The notes below the pieces were generated by a model that saw nothing but the letters and a program-made list of their open reading frames with translations, was not told where the DNA came from and searched no databases. The position numbers were made by a program, and so were the translations under genes. 64,000 nucleotides of DNA, taken from positions 33,503,090 to 33,567,089 of the forward strand of contig NC_087069.1 of the NCBI RefSeq assembly GCF_963678635.1. Direction: 5' to 3'. Source of the DNA: Symsagittifera roscoffensis (lineage: Eukaryota > Xenacoelomorpha > Acoela > Convolutidae). Of this stretch, positions 1-12,700 are shown piece after piece. Position 1 is the first letter of the stretch. The number at the start of each line of letters is the position of its first letter.

Positions 1-372
<372 letters not shown>

Positions 373-607
373 TCAGTTGAGTGTAGCTGAGTTGTAGATG
401 TAGAAGTAGATTTTGGGTGTTGAATTTTGGACAAATCCGTGAGGTAACCAAGATATTCAGATCTCCAGAAGCCTTGAGAGCGCTCGACGTATAAAAAAAT
501 AGTTAGGCACGTAAAAGAGCAATAGAAGGAGAGCTCTGGTGAGTCGTTACTTATATATATTAAGGAGCATTTTCAACTATATATAGTAAAGTATGTGAAG
601 TGCAGAC

Positions 608-708
608 TATTTATACTTGGATTGGAGGTTACCCGCCAAAAGCGGCATAGGTGATTGGCCCGTGTCTGAGTGATAGCGGAAGCTCAAATTAAGCTCGAAT
701 CTGATTGG
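608..708 (-). promoter_or_regulatory. Candidate histone H3 promoter: TATA box and CCAAT boxes
   Basis: On the minus strand a TATAAATA box (615-608) lies downstream of CCAAT boxes at 625-621, 658-654 and 708-704. A fourth CCAAT sits at 896-892 in a repeated block. CCAAT plus TATA is the usual layout of animal histone promoters. The box is about 240 bases from the H3 start codon, so the 5' leader would be long. AT-rich TATATA runs at 545-586 are alternatives nearer the gene. Confidence 0.5.
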
Positions 709-1075
709 CTGAGAAGTGAAAACTTGAAAATTTGGTGTTTCTGCCTCTAGAATTGACCCAAAGCTAACTTCAGCCAGCTAAAAGCTCACTTCAGCTTAAG
801 CTAGCTGAATTGGACTTGTTAGCTAGCTTTGTAAGCCTAAACTTAGCTATTTCGAGCTGTAAGTTGGAGAGCAAAATGAAGCTCAAATCTGATTGGCTGA
901 GACGTGAAAGCTTAAAATTTAGTAGTTTTTTAGCTCTAAAGTTGGTCTGGAGCTGATTTAAGCAAGTTACAAGCTCAGTTGAGCTTAGTAGCTCAAATTA
1001 GACGCTCAAAGCTAGCTGTTGAGAGCTCGAAATTGCATACAAGCCAATTTGAGCTTGCTAGCTAGAGTACAAAGA
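670..1075. repeat. AGCT-rich spacer with a degenerate direct repeat
   Basis: The spacer between H3 and H2B has roughly two dozen AGCT palindromes within about 310 bases, where one or two would be expected. Two blocks beginning near 678 and 875 are diverged direct copies sharing CTGATTGGCTGAGA and the bases after it. No coding potential is seen. Confidence 0.7.
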
Positions 1076-1092
1076 GAACTATGCTTTTTGGT

Positions 1093-1108
1093 GGCCTTTA
1101 AAAAGGCC
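1093..1108 (-). promoter_or_regulatory. Histone mRNA 3' stem-loop of H2B
   Basis: On the minus strand the 16 bases read GGCCTTTTTAAAGGCC: a 6-bp stem with a 4-base loop TTTA. This matches the conserved signal bound by SLBP at the end of replication-dependent histone mRNAs. It starts 44 bases after the H2B stop codon. A purine-rich CAAAAAG follows and may pair with U7 snRNA. Confidence 0.92.
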
Positions 1109-1151
1109 GGTTTGGTGTTGCTCAGAGCAACTAGTTGTAGAAGCTGATCGT

Positions 1152-1520
1152 CTACTTGGAGCTGGTGTACTTGGTGACGGCCTTGGTTCCCTCACTGACA
1201 GCATGCTTGGCCAGCTCTCCGGGCAACAGCAGTCTGACTGCGGTTTGGATCTCCCGGCTAGAGATGGTTGATCGCTTGTTGTAGTGGGCCAGTTTTGAAG
1301 CTTCACCGGCGATTCTCTCGAAGATGTCGTTCACGAAGCTGTTCATGATCGACATAGCCTTGGATGAGATGCCGGTGTCAGGGTGGACCTGCTTCAGCAC
1401 CTTGTAGATGTAGAGAGAGTAGGTCTCTCGCCTCTTCTTCTTCTTTTTCTTGTCTCCAGTGGGCTTCTTCTGGGCTTTGCCTGCCTTCTTGACTGCCTTT
1501 CCGCTGACTTTGGGCGCCAT
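1152..1520 (-). CDS. Histone H2B
   Basis: Complete intronless H2B of 122 residues. The lysine-rich N-terminal tail (about residues 1-30) includes a run of six lysines at 24-29. The histone fold ([20 protein letters not shown]...) and the C-terminal AVTKYTSSK helix follow, including the lysine equivalent to the ubiquitinated K120. The 3' stem-loop at 1108-1093 marks it as a replication-dependent gene. Only about 120 bases separate its ATG from the reverse-transcriptase fragment upstream, and I see no clear TATA or CCAAT there, so its promoter is either TATA-less or overlaps that fragment. H3 follows downstream on the same strand, the usual arrangement in a histone cluster. Confidence 0.98.
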   Translation of the reverse strand: MAPKVSGKAVKKAGKAQKKPTGDKKKKKKRRETYSLYIYKVLKQVHPDTGISSKAMSIMNSFVNDIFERIAGEASKLAHYNKRSTISSREIQTAVRLLLPGELAKHAVSEGTKAVTKYTSSK

Positions 1521-1642
1521 TGTAGAGTTGTAGTTGTGGTGTTGTCGAGTTGTAGAAGCATGTAAGTATGTGTTGGTCTGTGACCAGTTAAGCTTCTGAA
1601 GCAGACCTGCTGCTCTTTAAGCTGTTAACTTCCGGGTGTTGT

Positions 1643-2239
1643 TCATCTTGCGGAAAGGTGTTGTTGGAAAATTGCTTGCATTGGTGTGAGTCTGTGTGCG
1701 TATGTGTCTGTTGATTGTTGTAGAGTGTCTCGGATTAGTTCTTGTATCTTGGGGTTTGTTTGTGCAGCTCTTTTGAGGTAATTTGAGTTTAGTCTTGTTA
1801 GTTCTTCTTGAATCGTCTTCATCCTGGTGATTTTATGTACTTCCTCTGTTGGTGTTAGTACTGGTAGATGGTAGGCTATTTTTAGTGCTCTGTTCTGCAA
1901 TCTTTGTAAGTGACTTGTTGATGCGTTTGCCCACGAAGGTGATGCGTATGTGAGTACTGGTAGAATTGTTGATTGGTACAAAAACTTTAAGACTTTGGAT
2001 TTGATGCATTTGGCTCGTAGTACTAGTAGAAAATTGATTTTCCTTGTCGATTTGTCTTCAATTCTTTGTAGATAGTCTTTCCAAGTCAGGTTGTTATTTA
2101 ATGTAATTCCCAGAAATTTAGTGGTTGTTGATGGTTCGATCTCTTCGTTCTGTAGCATTAGTTTGCAGTCATTCTTCTTGTGTCTTGTAAAAAGTATAAA
2201 GTTTGTCTTCTCCGGGTTCACGAGCATAAGAACAAGCAT
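1643..2239 (-). mobile_element. Non-LTR retrotransposon reverse transcriptase, C-terminal fragment
   Basis: An open frame of 198 codons carries the end of a LINE reverse transcriptase. It includes FLGITLNNNLTW after the palm, then the thumb region with LPVLTYASPSWANAS and LQRLQNRALKIAYHLP, a pattern of the jockey/CR1/L2 group. The catalytic YADD part and everything upstream are missing, so this is a 5'-truncated copy. The frame is still open, which suggests a fairly recent insertion. It ends about 120 bases upstream of H2B in the same orientation. Confidence 0.85.
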
Positions 2240-2326
2240 AAAGCGTCAGATGAAGTGGTGCAACTAATAAAAAACGTTCCGACTAGTCATTTGAAAACAA
2301 ACAAAACTTCGGATTTAGAACAAAAT

Positions 2327-2528
2327 CATTACGAGGCCAAACTGTGCACTGGATAGGCGCACAATTTTGTGTCTGTATGTTCCTGGATTCCACAAACATA
2401 TTTTTAAACATGATAAAATTTTGTCGGCACGATCAAAGAAATTTAAAGAACAAAAGAAGAACAAAGGAAGCGTCCTTGTTGCGGAATCCGCTTACAATTC
2501 ACAAAACACACAGTTTGGCCTCGTAATG
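2327..2528. repeat. Perfect 20-bp inverted repeat flanking 162 bp
   Basis: CATTACGAGGCCAAACTGTG at 2327-2346 reappears as its exact reverse complement at 2509-2528. This is the shape of a small MITE or foldback remnant. The ORFs between the arms show no recognisable protein. Confidence 0.75.
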
Positions 2529-3097
2529 TTTTATGTTGTAGTTTTTATTCTCAAATATTTGTGGTGGGAAAAACTGTAAATATTTCACAGCATTGGCTCT
2601 CTTTTGTCGTGAGGTCAGCCTCACATACATCATTTTTTCTGAATTTTTTTTTATTTTTTCTAATTCTTCAGATTCACGGCGAAAATAGGTTTGATATGAT
2701 ACCACACTTAAGCATTCAAAACAACTCTCCTTGGAATACCTAAAACTAGGCAAAAATTATCTTAATCTAAAATTATTTCTCAACACTTTATGAGGGCCAG
2801 AAAGTGTTGCCAAAACTTAAAATATAACAACAAAAGATCGATTCAATTGTATGCTGACAAATTTAGTTTAATTAGAAACACAGAGTTTGGTTCCAGATCA
2901 AAAAAGGGCACTCACTATTGGCGCAATTGATACGCCGTTACAAGAGGTTTCGGCGTCTTTATTGGACATTAAGCTGTAAGTTCGAAATACGTTTTTAGAT
3001 CTTACAGATTAGAATTTTACCTTGATACTCGTCAACAGTACACCCAGAAAAATCTAACAAAAGCAAACTAGTCAAAATCTAACAAAAGTAGCTGGTA
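2529..3097. other. AT-rich spacer, nothing recognised
   Basis: No gene, RNA or clear repeat is seen between the inverted repeat and the second reverse-transcriptase fragment. A short duplicated phrase (AAATCTAACAAAAG) occurs around 3050-3085. Confidence 0.5.
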
Positions 3098-3523
3098 ACT
3101 TTTGGTGTACCTCAGCGACATATTCTTAGCACCTTTCGATCACTCTTACATAAATGATCTTCAAGTAGTCACGGGAAGCACTGTAGCACTATTGTATACA
3201 AATGACACTGCTCTGTTGTCCACAAAGAACCAAGACTGTATTCAACTCACAAATAAATCGGCTTTGCTAGAAGTAAAGAAATGCTTAAATAGCAATATAT
3301 TGTCACTTAATGTAAAAAAAACAAGACCATGAGCCATGGCAGACACAAAAAATTGAAAGAAAGGCAGGTCAATTTTCTATTAACTGACACTGAACTACAA
3401 AACGTAGCATGTTTTGAAAGAAGTCATCTCGGCAGCAAAATGAATTTTCCTCAGTACATTGATCAAACAAGAAATAAAAGTTTGCAGTTCTGTGGAATTT
3501 TGTCAAAACTGAGAAAATTTTAA
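3098..3523 (+). pseudogene. Decayed non-LTR reverse transcriptase fragment
   Basis: GTACCTCAGCGACAT at 3103 reads GVPQRH, a decayed version of the GVPQGS block. After a one-base frameshift the next frame reads SYINDL and then ALLYTNDTALLS, which aligns with the YADD catalytic block (here T-N-D). Further frame changes follow near 3330. This looks like a reverse-transcriptase core broken by frameshifts. It lies on the opposite strand to the fragment at 1643 and is likely a separate insertion. Confidence 0.65.
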
Positions 3524-6500
3524 CGAGGCAGTTAAACCAGACATCCAATACAAAATATTAGTTTATGCAACCATTGACAAAACCAAATTGTTAGACATGA
3601 ATCTGGAAATCAAGCTCAGTAGAATAATTTTGAAGGTGAACTTCGTACCATTTGCTATACAAATAAATGTATCACAAAGGAGCAAAATGGTTGTGAAAAA
3701 AACATACTCTCCTTGTGTGAAAAAAAAACATAAAATTTAGTTCATACCCAGAGGCGAAGAAAGCATTAAAAAAAGACCAAGCAGTGACAAAGCCGAAAAT
3801 ACCTGAGCAGAAACTTTTCAAGTCAAACTGTTTTTTAATTTAAAAATTAACTAAAAATTTTACGTCCCCTTTCCCCTATCACACACGCAGCTACACAATA
3901 AATCTCGAGCAACAAAAGACAAAAAAGAAACAAAATGATAAGCCGATATAAAACAAGCCGTAGTAAATTTAGTAAAAGCTACAACCAATTAAAAAGTGCG
4001 GAGGGGGTCGCATAAATTGTGTATCTCTTGATGCGACCCCAAAGTCAGGTCACTGATCCAATAAAAAAGCCGAAGTAATTTAAGTGGAAAAAATTTTTTC
4101 AGCTAAGCCAAAAAACAAAGAAGGTAAGGCAAATAAATGTAGTTAAATTTATAAATTAAAATGAATTAAACACCAGAAGCAATATTAAAGAAAAAAATGC
4201 GCAGTAACAAAACCTATTCAAAAATGTGTCAACTAGGTCGACAAGAAACAAGCAGACAAATTATTGGCCAAAAACACAGTTAGATCATCGTCAGATTTGA
4301 GCTCGCGAGTTTTCCCGTCGCACTGGTTACCTCCACGCTAAAATGGCCTGAAATGCTAAGAAACATGAAGTAGTTTTCAAACAAGGTTTTGTCTTAGTAT
4401 CCGATTGCAATACCCTTGCCTATTGCGAGGGTAATAAGTTTACTTAGATTTAATTTTTGATTTCTTGTGTGATATCAGTAATTATAGAGAATTTTTTGGG
4501 CTTGAATTTTCGAAAATAAAGAGGAAAGTTATTCGTAAAGAGTGCCAAGTTGAACCATTGAGAGATGACATAACAGAACACGAATTAAAAATAGTATATA
4601 CTAAAAAATCAAATCAAAAATGGGCAACAGATAATAAGAAGAACCCAGAGGAGGGTGGATGAGACCTGAAGCTCCAAAAGTTTGATTTTGTTGTAAGTTT
4701 GTTACCGCATATGTCAGTCTTGAAAGGGTTTCTTTGATCAAATTTAAAAATTTAAATCATAGTTTTTTTTTGCAAAACATCATTGTAGGAAAACCGATTT
4801 CATAGGAAACATTTTGAGAGTTTGACATGATTTGAAGCAACTTGAAATGATGTTATAACGAGGTGCAAAATTATTAAACTTTTACCAATCGAACAAACCT
4901 TTGGACCTAAGAAGCAAAATATGTTATTGTTCGAGGCATAATGAGACACCTGAAATTGGACCGTGCTGGGCATAAAATTTTCTCCCATACGGTTCAGATT
5001 TGTTTTTGTTTTGAAAATTATATGCACAACTTAATATTGTTTGGAAACAATTTATTACACAGAGGCGAAGCTGACCTTCACACCGCTTACGATACACAAC
5101 ATGAAAGCCGCTAAGTCGAAAGAAAATTCGAACCAGATCTATCGATAAAGCTAGGCTTGAAACAAAAACAAGCCAAGACAATTGAATGTGAAACTAGCAT
5201 CGAAATAAAAATTATCACGGAGTAACAAAGCCGAAAATAGCTTAGCAGAAACCCTTTCTGCTGAAAACATTTTAAAAATATATATATATATCACGTCGCC
5301 CACACGCTCAAACAAACAAACACACACACACGCACACAAACTTTTTTTACGCGTCAAATGGAACATTATGCGGCCACTATGTCCATTTAATTTTGGCAAA
5401 ATCTTTTAAGCCGAAAAAAAGAATGCCGAAAAAAGTTAAAGACTACAAAAAATTATTAAGTCCCCCTCGCCCTCAAAACACACACATAAAAACTATGTTT
5501 CTCTTGAAACCACTCAAAATTAGGCCAATAAGTTAATATAAAATAGGCTCGAGCCTATTAAGCCGAAAAAGTACAAAAAAATTTAACAAATCGAGTTGAA
5601 AAAACTACAACGAATAACATAAAAACGAATTTTGAAAAGGACGGGTATTTAAAATAACAAACTCAACCATGCTTAATGATTGCAACCAAGAAGAGTAGGA
5701 TTTGCAAAGAGAATGAAGAAAACAAAACTTGCAAACAGGATTTGTACAGAAGTCTAGTACCCAATTGCAATAACCTTACAAAGGGTAATGATTATTCTTA
5801 TTAGTATTATTGTACTTATGATCATAAAAAACAGACATTTGCAAACACCTAAGTGAAAACAGAAGCTGATTTACCAATTTGGATTGAAAAATTTTAACTG
5901 AATAAAACTAAAATTGAATTAAGTTTTAGTATAGCTTTTAGTGTAGACCCGTGAAAAAATTCAGCAGCGAGCTTTGAAGAGATGATTGATCAGCAGAAAA
6001 AAAAACACAAAAGATTTTTTGTAAAATTAGCCGAAGAAGATCGGAAGACATTGATTTTCGATTTCCATTGATATTCGATTTCATGCTAGTAGCACCTGGC
6101 TTAGCATTCAACGAATCAGCATGAGGACAGTTTTTTTTTGCATAGTAAAGTTAATGAATAAAGTTTAAATTGTTAGAAAAGTTTAATCTGAAGTTCTCAA
6201 GGAAAGGTTTAAAATGTTCCGAAAAAGTAATTGGCATCGAAGTATAACAAAATCCTACTATTAAATCTTCAAAATTAAAAACTCATGAACGTAGTCTAGT
6301 TGTAAATCAGAATGGCAATGTATCGTCGTCAGCAAAAAAACCTAGAGCTATGATGCTTTTTTGATACTGAAAAAAAAACTGCTTGAAATTTATGGAAATC
6401 TAAATCACAACTAAACAGTCATGAATAGAGCGACCTGCTTTCTATCACGTGAAACTACTCCATAATTTAGCCATTTAGAATTATCTCAAATGCTACTATA

Positions 6501-9500
6501 ACCAACCCACAACGAGTTTTCGTTGGGTTAAAACACCCAAATTAAGACAAAACCAATAACTTAGTTAGTACCTTCTCATAACACCAATGTTTGGAGCAAT
6601 AAATTAACAAGCAAAGTTGCTTGTAACATAAACGTTAAAAAGTAGTTGAAAGAAGATTTAAAACGGATCAAACAGAGTACATCTGGCTTATCGTATAGAT
6701 TGTTTTTCAGTTTTTGGTCTCGAAAAATTAAATGAAACTTCGATCAAAATTAATATGCAATTCTTATTTCTTTCAAAACATTTTACGCGTTTACTTCGTA
6801 CGCAATAAGTTTTCATTTTGCTGTTTTGTCAAAAAAAGTCATTCGGATTCTTCAAATTTTTGAACAACACAGCGAACGTTTGTGGGCATAAAAAGTTTAA
6901 TGTAGCGTTTTACATTTGAGGATTTTATGCGTACGATCTCTTTTGTTTTGGTTTCAGGGAGATATTTCTCAAAATTCTATTTTTGTTACGATTTCTTTTT
7001 GTTCCAATCACTGAAATTCTGGAGGAATTGTCTTTTAGTGTGTCATATTTTTTAAATTCCTGTCTTCGCAAAATCACGAAAAAAAAATTAATGAAATATT
7101 CAACAGAATATGTCGCTTGATAAATGCTAGAGCTCTTTTAGTATTAAAAAAACGGTTTTCACTTTGATTGTACTGATATAAAACTTCAAGCTGATAAAAT
7201 TGTTAGCCGAAATTACCAAAACCTAAGAATTTTTGTTTTGTTGAAACCATTTCACAAAATTTTTCTTGTCTGGGGAAAGTTTCAGAATTGACGAGAAATT
7301 AATTTTTTATGTGACCAAATTATATATTTTCTTTAATTTCGGCTAAAATTTTTATCTGCTGGAAACGTTGACTGAAACGCTTGACCGTGTTGCTTGAATT
7401 TGATTGGGCCAATCAGATTCGACCGCATAACTTTCAGCTCAAGTTATACAAACATTAATTTTGGGCTGTTTAGTGCATAAGACCCGAAAACTGTTGTATG
7501 GCAATTTTTCTTATTTCAGGATTTCATTCACATCCGTTCATCATTCCACGCGCAAGAAAACTATACTATTTCAAAAATAAAATTTGTTATAATTGTAGTC
7601 TGAACTTTTTGCACTACATGGCAATCGACTATTCTTCTTCTGTTTATCCATTTAGTTAGAAAGTTATACAAGCGCTTGTACCGCAAGTTATAGAAGTACC
7701 GCGAACCGCTTGTAAAATGTATATTTTCTTGCTTAACCTTTAGCACTCTCTCAGATTAACTTGATCCAATTCCAGTGCTGCTTTAAAACTGACTAAATAA
7801 CAGTAAAAAATTCACTAAGAGCTGTATATGCAATAATTTTTGTACAAAATCTTATGTTGATTGATAATATGGACATGACATTGCTATATTTGATATGACA
7901 AATGTGAAAAATTGTATAAAAATAAAAGGATAGAAGTCATACCAAAAAAAAGAAACATAGTATTTGAAATTTTCGTACTTTTCATAAATTTTCAAACTTT
8001 CCTTAAGATCGTTGCAGATATTGTTGACATATTGCATCGAATAAGTATGACTAATATTACTTTTTATAAATGCGGGTACATTAAATGAAAGAAGAAAAGG
8101 CTGAAATACTATCGATGACTGACTTGTGCAAAAAAAAATGAGTTTCTACGAAAAAAAACTTGAACTAAACATTAAAAACGTCAACAACAAAAAAATCAGA
8201 TATGAGCGTAATCAAATTGTTACGTTTGTAAGAACACGACAAAAAACAGTCACATTTTTCATTGTGATGAGAAATCTCATTTTCCTTTGTTGATTGATTT
8301 ACCTATCTCGTATTTCCGATCTATCTACATGATAATCTCTTTCCCGCTCTATAAACCCTAGCCTTGTCAAAACGAGCTGTTTCAAGATCCAAATTTTTTT
8401 TCGCGACATTGAAAAGCATCATAACAAGTTGAAATAATCATTTTCTCCAAGTATAACTAATTTTAAAAATTCGAAATCTTTCATGTGAAAACTTTCCTAT
8501 GAAAAATTATTAGGCTGCGTATTAAATTGCTGCGTTTTATGCTTCATGCTGCGTTTTAAATTTCCTCCAGTATGTATCAGGCGGAACATCTTGAAACCTA
8601 ATTTTAGACATGCATAAAAACGATTCCGTCTCAAATGCCATAATTCCCAAATGGCATTAAAATGAAAAATTTCCTAAATGGCATAATTACATGCAAGTTG
8701 CATTACAAAAATTGAGAACAACCTTTTTGCGAACAATGTGAGAAAATTAGTGAAGAGCAATTCAAATGTTGATTGACATTTTATCCTGAAAAATGTGTAA
8801 ATTTTTTATCAAAAGCGAAAAGCATAAGATTGCGGTTATTGATAGGCTTCTTGTGGTCAATTTTTCAGCCAAATTTGCGGTTTAACATTTGTTCACTGTC
8901 GCACCATAAAAACTTCAGTGTAAAGAATTTTAAAACTTTTTGGACGATTCTGATAGTTGAATATTTTTCATCATTTGATTTCTACAAAACCAAAACAGCT
9001 GCCGTGTTTGACAGATTCACAAAAGATCCAAGGACCACAACATCAAGCAATAAAAATGTACAACGTAGTAACGATCTTGTGAATCAAAACAGTGGTTTTT
9101 TAACTTGCTTTTCCTTTATCATTCTTATGGACAGGTCGTGAAGGCTTAGTCTGATTCCCGTATCGAGCTTCAAAAGATGACTAACAACAGTAAATTGTAC
9201 ACTTGAAGCTGCACATGCAGTAAATTTTGTACAAAATCTAAAATCAATTAATAAATAGGACATGACATTGCAATGAAATTTTATTTCTTTTTACAAATGC
9301 GGAAAACTAAGAAAAAATTATTAGAGGATAGAACAGCATAAAACCAAAGAATATAAACAAATTCATAGTAATTGATATTTCACTTTTCATTTTCGAAATA
9401 AACTAGCAAACTTCAAGTTTTCCAATCGATCGTTTCAGATACTGTTTGTTTCAGACATATTGCATCGAGTATTTATGACTTCTACTTTCTATAGATGTGC

Positions 9501-9608
9501 GTTCGATAAACGAAGGAAAGGCTGATGAAATAAAAATGGAAATTCAGTTATGTGCTAAAAAGTTGAGACTTCCAATATTGCTGCTGCTTATTTTTTAAAG
9601 CTATCTAC
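3524..9608. other. AT-rich intergenic DNA and repeat remnants
   Basis: This is downstream of the contactin-like gene (3' side) and holds no gene I can support. Visible pieces are copies of the phrase GTACCCGATTGCAATACC with its hairpin at about 4392-4445 and 5752-5800, an end of the ACACAGAGGCGAAG family near 5057, and a TA and CA microsatellite patch at 5278-5340. The 3' UTR of the contactin-like gene should lie below 9609, with a possible AATAAA on the minus strand at 9285-9280. A 122-codon frame at 8773-9141 has no recognisable features. Confidence 0.5.
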
Positions 9609-9721
9609 TTAAGACAGGGACGAGAAAAAGAAGGAGACGAATGGTAGGACAAGTGGGATCCAAAGGGCCACTGTGTGTTTCTCTGAAGCATCTCGCCACA
9701 GAATGTTGAACTTCGTGTATC
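9609..9721 (-). CDS. Contactin-like exon 26: GPI-anchor signal and stop
   Basis: Acceptor TTGTTCCAG, phase 1, stop TAA at 9611-9609. The last residues, TVALWIPLVLPFVSFFFSSL plus one Ser, form a hydrophobic tail ending at the stop. It is preceded by WRDASEKH, with small residues suited to a GPI attachment site. Confidence 0.88.
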
Positions 9722-12700
9722 CTGGAACAAAATATATTACACACCCACAAATTGTTACTCTACCACCACTGAGTTGACTAATAATACCAATTTCTTTATT
9801 AAAGTCAAGTTAATTCAAATATCTTTTTTGATGATCAACCAAACACGATAAGGCCATACGATTTTTCATGGCATTTAAAAAGACTTATGTAATTGTATCC
9901 CAATTTTCCTAGAAAACATTGATCGCGCCCGGTACATTTTTTTAATTTTAATTTTAGTAATTTTATGCAAACTTAATCAATCAGGTCTCGAGAAATGACT
10001 TGTCTATTAGAATACCAAGATATCTGAAGTTGTCAGTATAACCTTAAATGTAAACACCACGTATCATGTATTTTTCACCGAGCGTCTTTTTTCCAATAAA
10101 AAGTAAAAAGGATCGAAACATTTCTAAATCCCATGAATACTGCCAACACACAGATGGATAAGTGTCAATGAACTCAAGGACATGGAATGACTTTTTGATA
10201 ATCGAGTTTCCTAGGAAAAAAAATTATCACCTTAGAGCTCTTTGAATATCATGATTGTTTGATGATTGACTTTTTTGATAAAACTAATCCGCTTTGAGAA
10301 AGACTATTTTTTAGTCTTCTGGAAGTTCTGAAAATTAAAACTCATTTTCGAAACTAGGAGTCAAACATGTTTTTTTCGCACCATTTCTTAGTTGAGAACG
10401 GATTTGCCTTCAATTTAATTAAGCAATGAAATTGTTTTTCGAGAACGGATTTTGCCGTGAAGAGCGTACGCAAGTTTTAACTTTCCCGAAAAAATCAACA
10501 CCATATTGAAACCTAAAAACATAGCCAATCGAAGATTGGAAAAATGTAATGAACGCAACATAAAAAAATACAAAGAAATAAAATAGATGCCCTTTAAGCT
10601 CTTTGAATTTCTAGAACGATTTATGTTTGGCGCTTTTTGATAACATTAACCCAACTTGAGAAAACTGGATCAACAGGTAAAGTTTTTAATCCGCTGGAAA
10701 TCTAAAAATTAACTTTAAGATAGAAATCGTCCACGAATTTTTTTGCACCATTTGCACGTTCGTAATTCGAGAGTGCTATTTATGACGTTGTCAGCAGATG
10801 AATTTCTATTGATTTCAAAAAGTGCATTATAACCTAAGTGCATCAATATTTTAAAAAAGAATACAAAAAAATCAGCAAGACCTATGTAAAAGTCTTCACA
10901 ACGTTCATTACTCTTAAACAATCACGCACGGATGACTGGCATGCCCAAGCCATCATGTCCAGACTTTTTCTAGTTCTTCGCATCGACATAAATTTTGAGA
11001 CTGAGTTGTTGACTGCGAAAAAAAGTAAACGAAACAAACACAGAGCAGGAAAAACGTCCACAAAAAGAAACCAGAAAACCCCGAAAAGAAAGTTACAAGT
11101 TCAATCTTTTGGAAAATGAATTATCTTTCACAACTGATTTACGTCTTCGTTCATAATCACTTATTCGAAATTCAATAAGGTCATTCGAATTGATTAGTAA
11201 AACCAGAAGATCAGCTGTGATGAAATAAGACACTTACGCATGAGGAACAAGATCGGTTCGGATCTGTTTCCGAAGCCTCCTCTGCTGTATGGCTGCACCT
11301 GGAGAATGTATCTCTCCCCTCCTTCCAGTCCATAGATGACTGCCTCTGTCTCGTCCTGGTCTCTCCTTCTCCAGTCGAACACTTCTGTGTCGTTGTCAGG
11401 CAGGCCAAACTTCCGGTAGAAGATCTAAGCAAACATACCAACTCGCCATCACCATCTTCATCTCAGGTTTGGCTCTTTTCCAACTCAAGGTATTGTTTTG
11501 AAAATATCAGGTATACTTTGTCGATATTCGTAAATCATCAGAATTAATATAAGAAAAGAGTTGAACAGCGTGTAAGTTTTTCTTTTCTCTCGAGGAAAAA
11601 AAGTTTCATCTTACATTGCGTATTGCACTCTCCTAATGGTAAACCAAAAATCAACACAATTCAAATACTCAGGTCGATTTAGTGTGTATACTACCAAAAC
11701 ACCATGAATGATTTGATTGTATAACATCATTTTTAGGACGCAATGATTTGACGACACCAAAGCACGATTAGCATATAGATATGTTCAGGGCTTTTGCGTT
11801 TTAAAAGTTTAGCTACCTCAGCCACCAGTAAAAAAAATAGCCACTCAATATATTGAAAGTCTCGAGAACTAAAACATCCATAATTAAGACCATAAATGGA
11901 GACGACAGGCGTTGCGTCCAAATAAACTCGCCGGATTATCAACGGAAATGTATCTCAAGGATGGCAATCCGTCTTTTTGGTCTGAAATTAACCCAAACTA
12001 ATGCGCCTCGTTAACCTTTAGGTTAAACTTTGCATAGCTAAGTACCAAGCAGCTTTCAGTACAGACAAATAAGTCATGTCATTAAATCACGAGAACTGAC
12101 AAATAAACTAAATCGATAAGCAAACTGTTTTATATCCAATCGATGACAACTTAGATATAAATCATCGGTTTACAATTGACTTTGAGAGCACGAGGAAAAA
12201 ATCATTGTTATCAAAAACTGAACTTTGAAATTGCTAACTAGCTTCCTTTCTTCCACACTCATAGGCGCAGTACTGATTCCTTTTGAGAACTAAACTACTC
12301 TTCAAGACAACAGGGTTGATAAAAAACAATTAGTACTTAACTAATTGACCGTGTCTTCGTGTTCTATCTAGTTCTACAGATGACGAGTGGTAATACTTTG
12401 AAAGACTATTTGGTCGCAATTTCCCTTGCATTCAGCTACGCAGTCGTCTCAGAAAGGTTGGGAAAACTTCAGACTTTTTGCTGTAGTAATTTCATGATAG
12501 ATAAATAGATTGCTTTCACTTTTGTTCGACTGTACCTTAATAAAACTTGCTACTAAGAAACTGAAACTTCCGGAATGAAATCAAATGCATTTTCTATCCA
12601 TAAAACTTTAGATTATGGAAAATGTCTATTTTTTTCAGCTATGCCTCCGGTTTCTTCCAGGCCGCCTGGCTCGACTCTGGACTTCTCAGCTCCACCGACG

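Noticed and set aside
8773-9141. 122-codon plus-strand ORF
   Set aside because: No domain, odd composition, no splice context, and it lies in AT-rich DNA where such frames arise by chance.
10838-11119. 93-codon ORF with a Lys-rich end
   Set aside because: Its first third is the right end of a MITE copy and the rest is low complexity.
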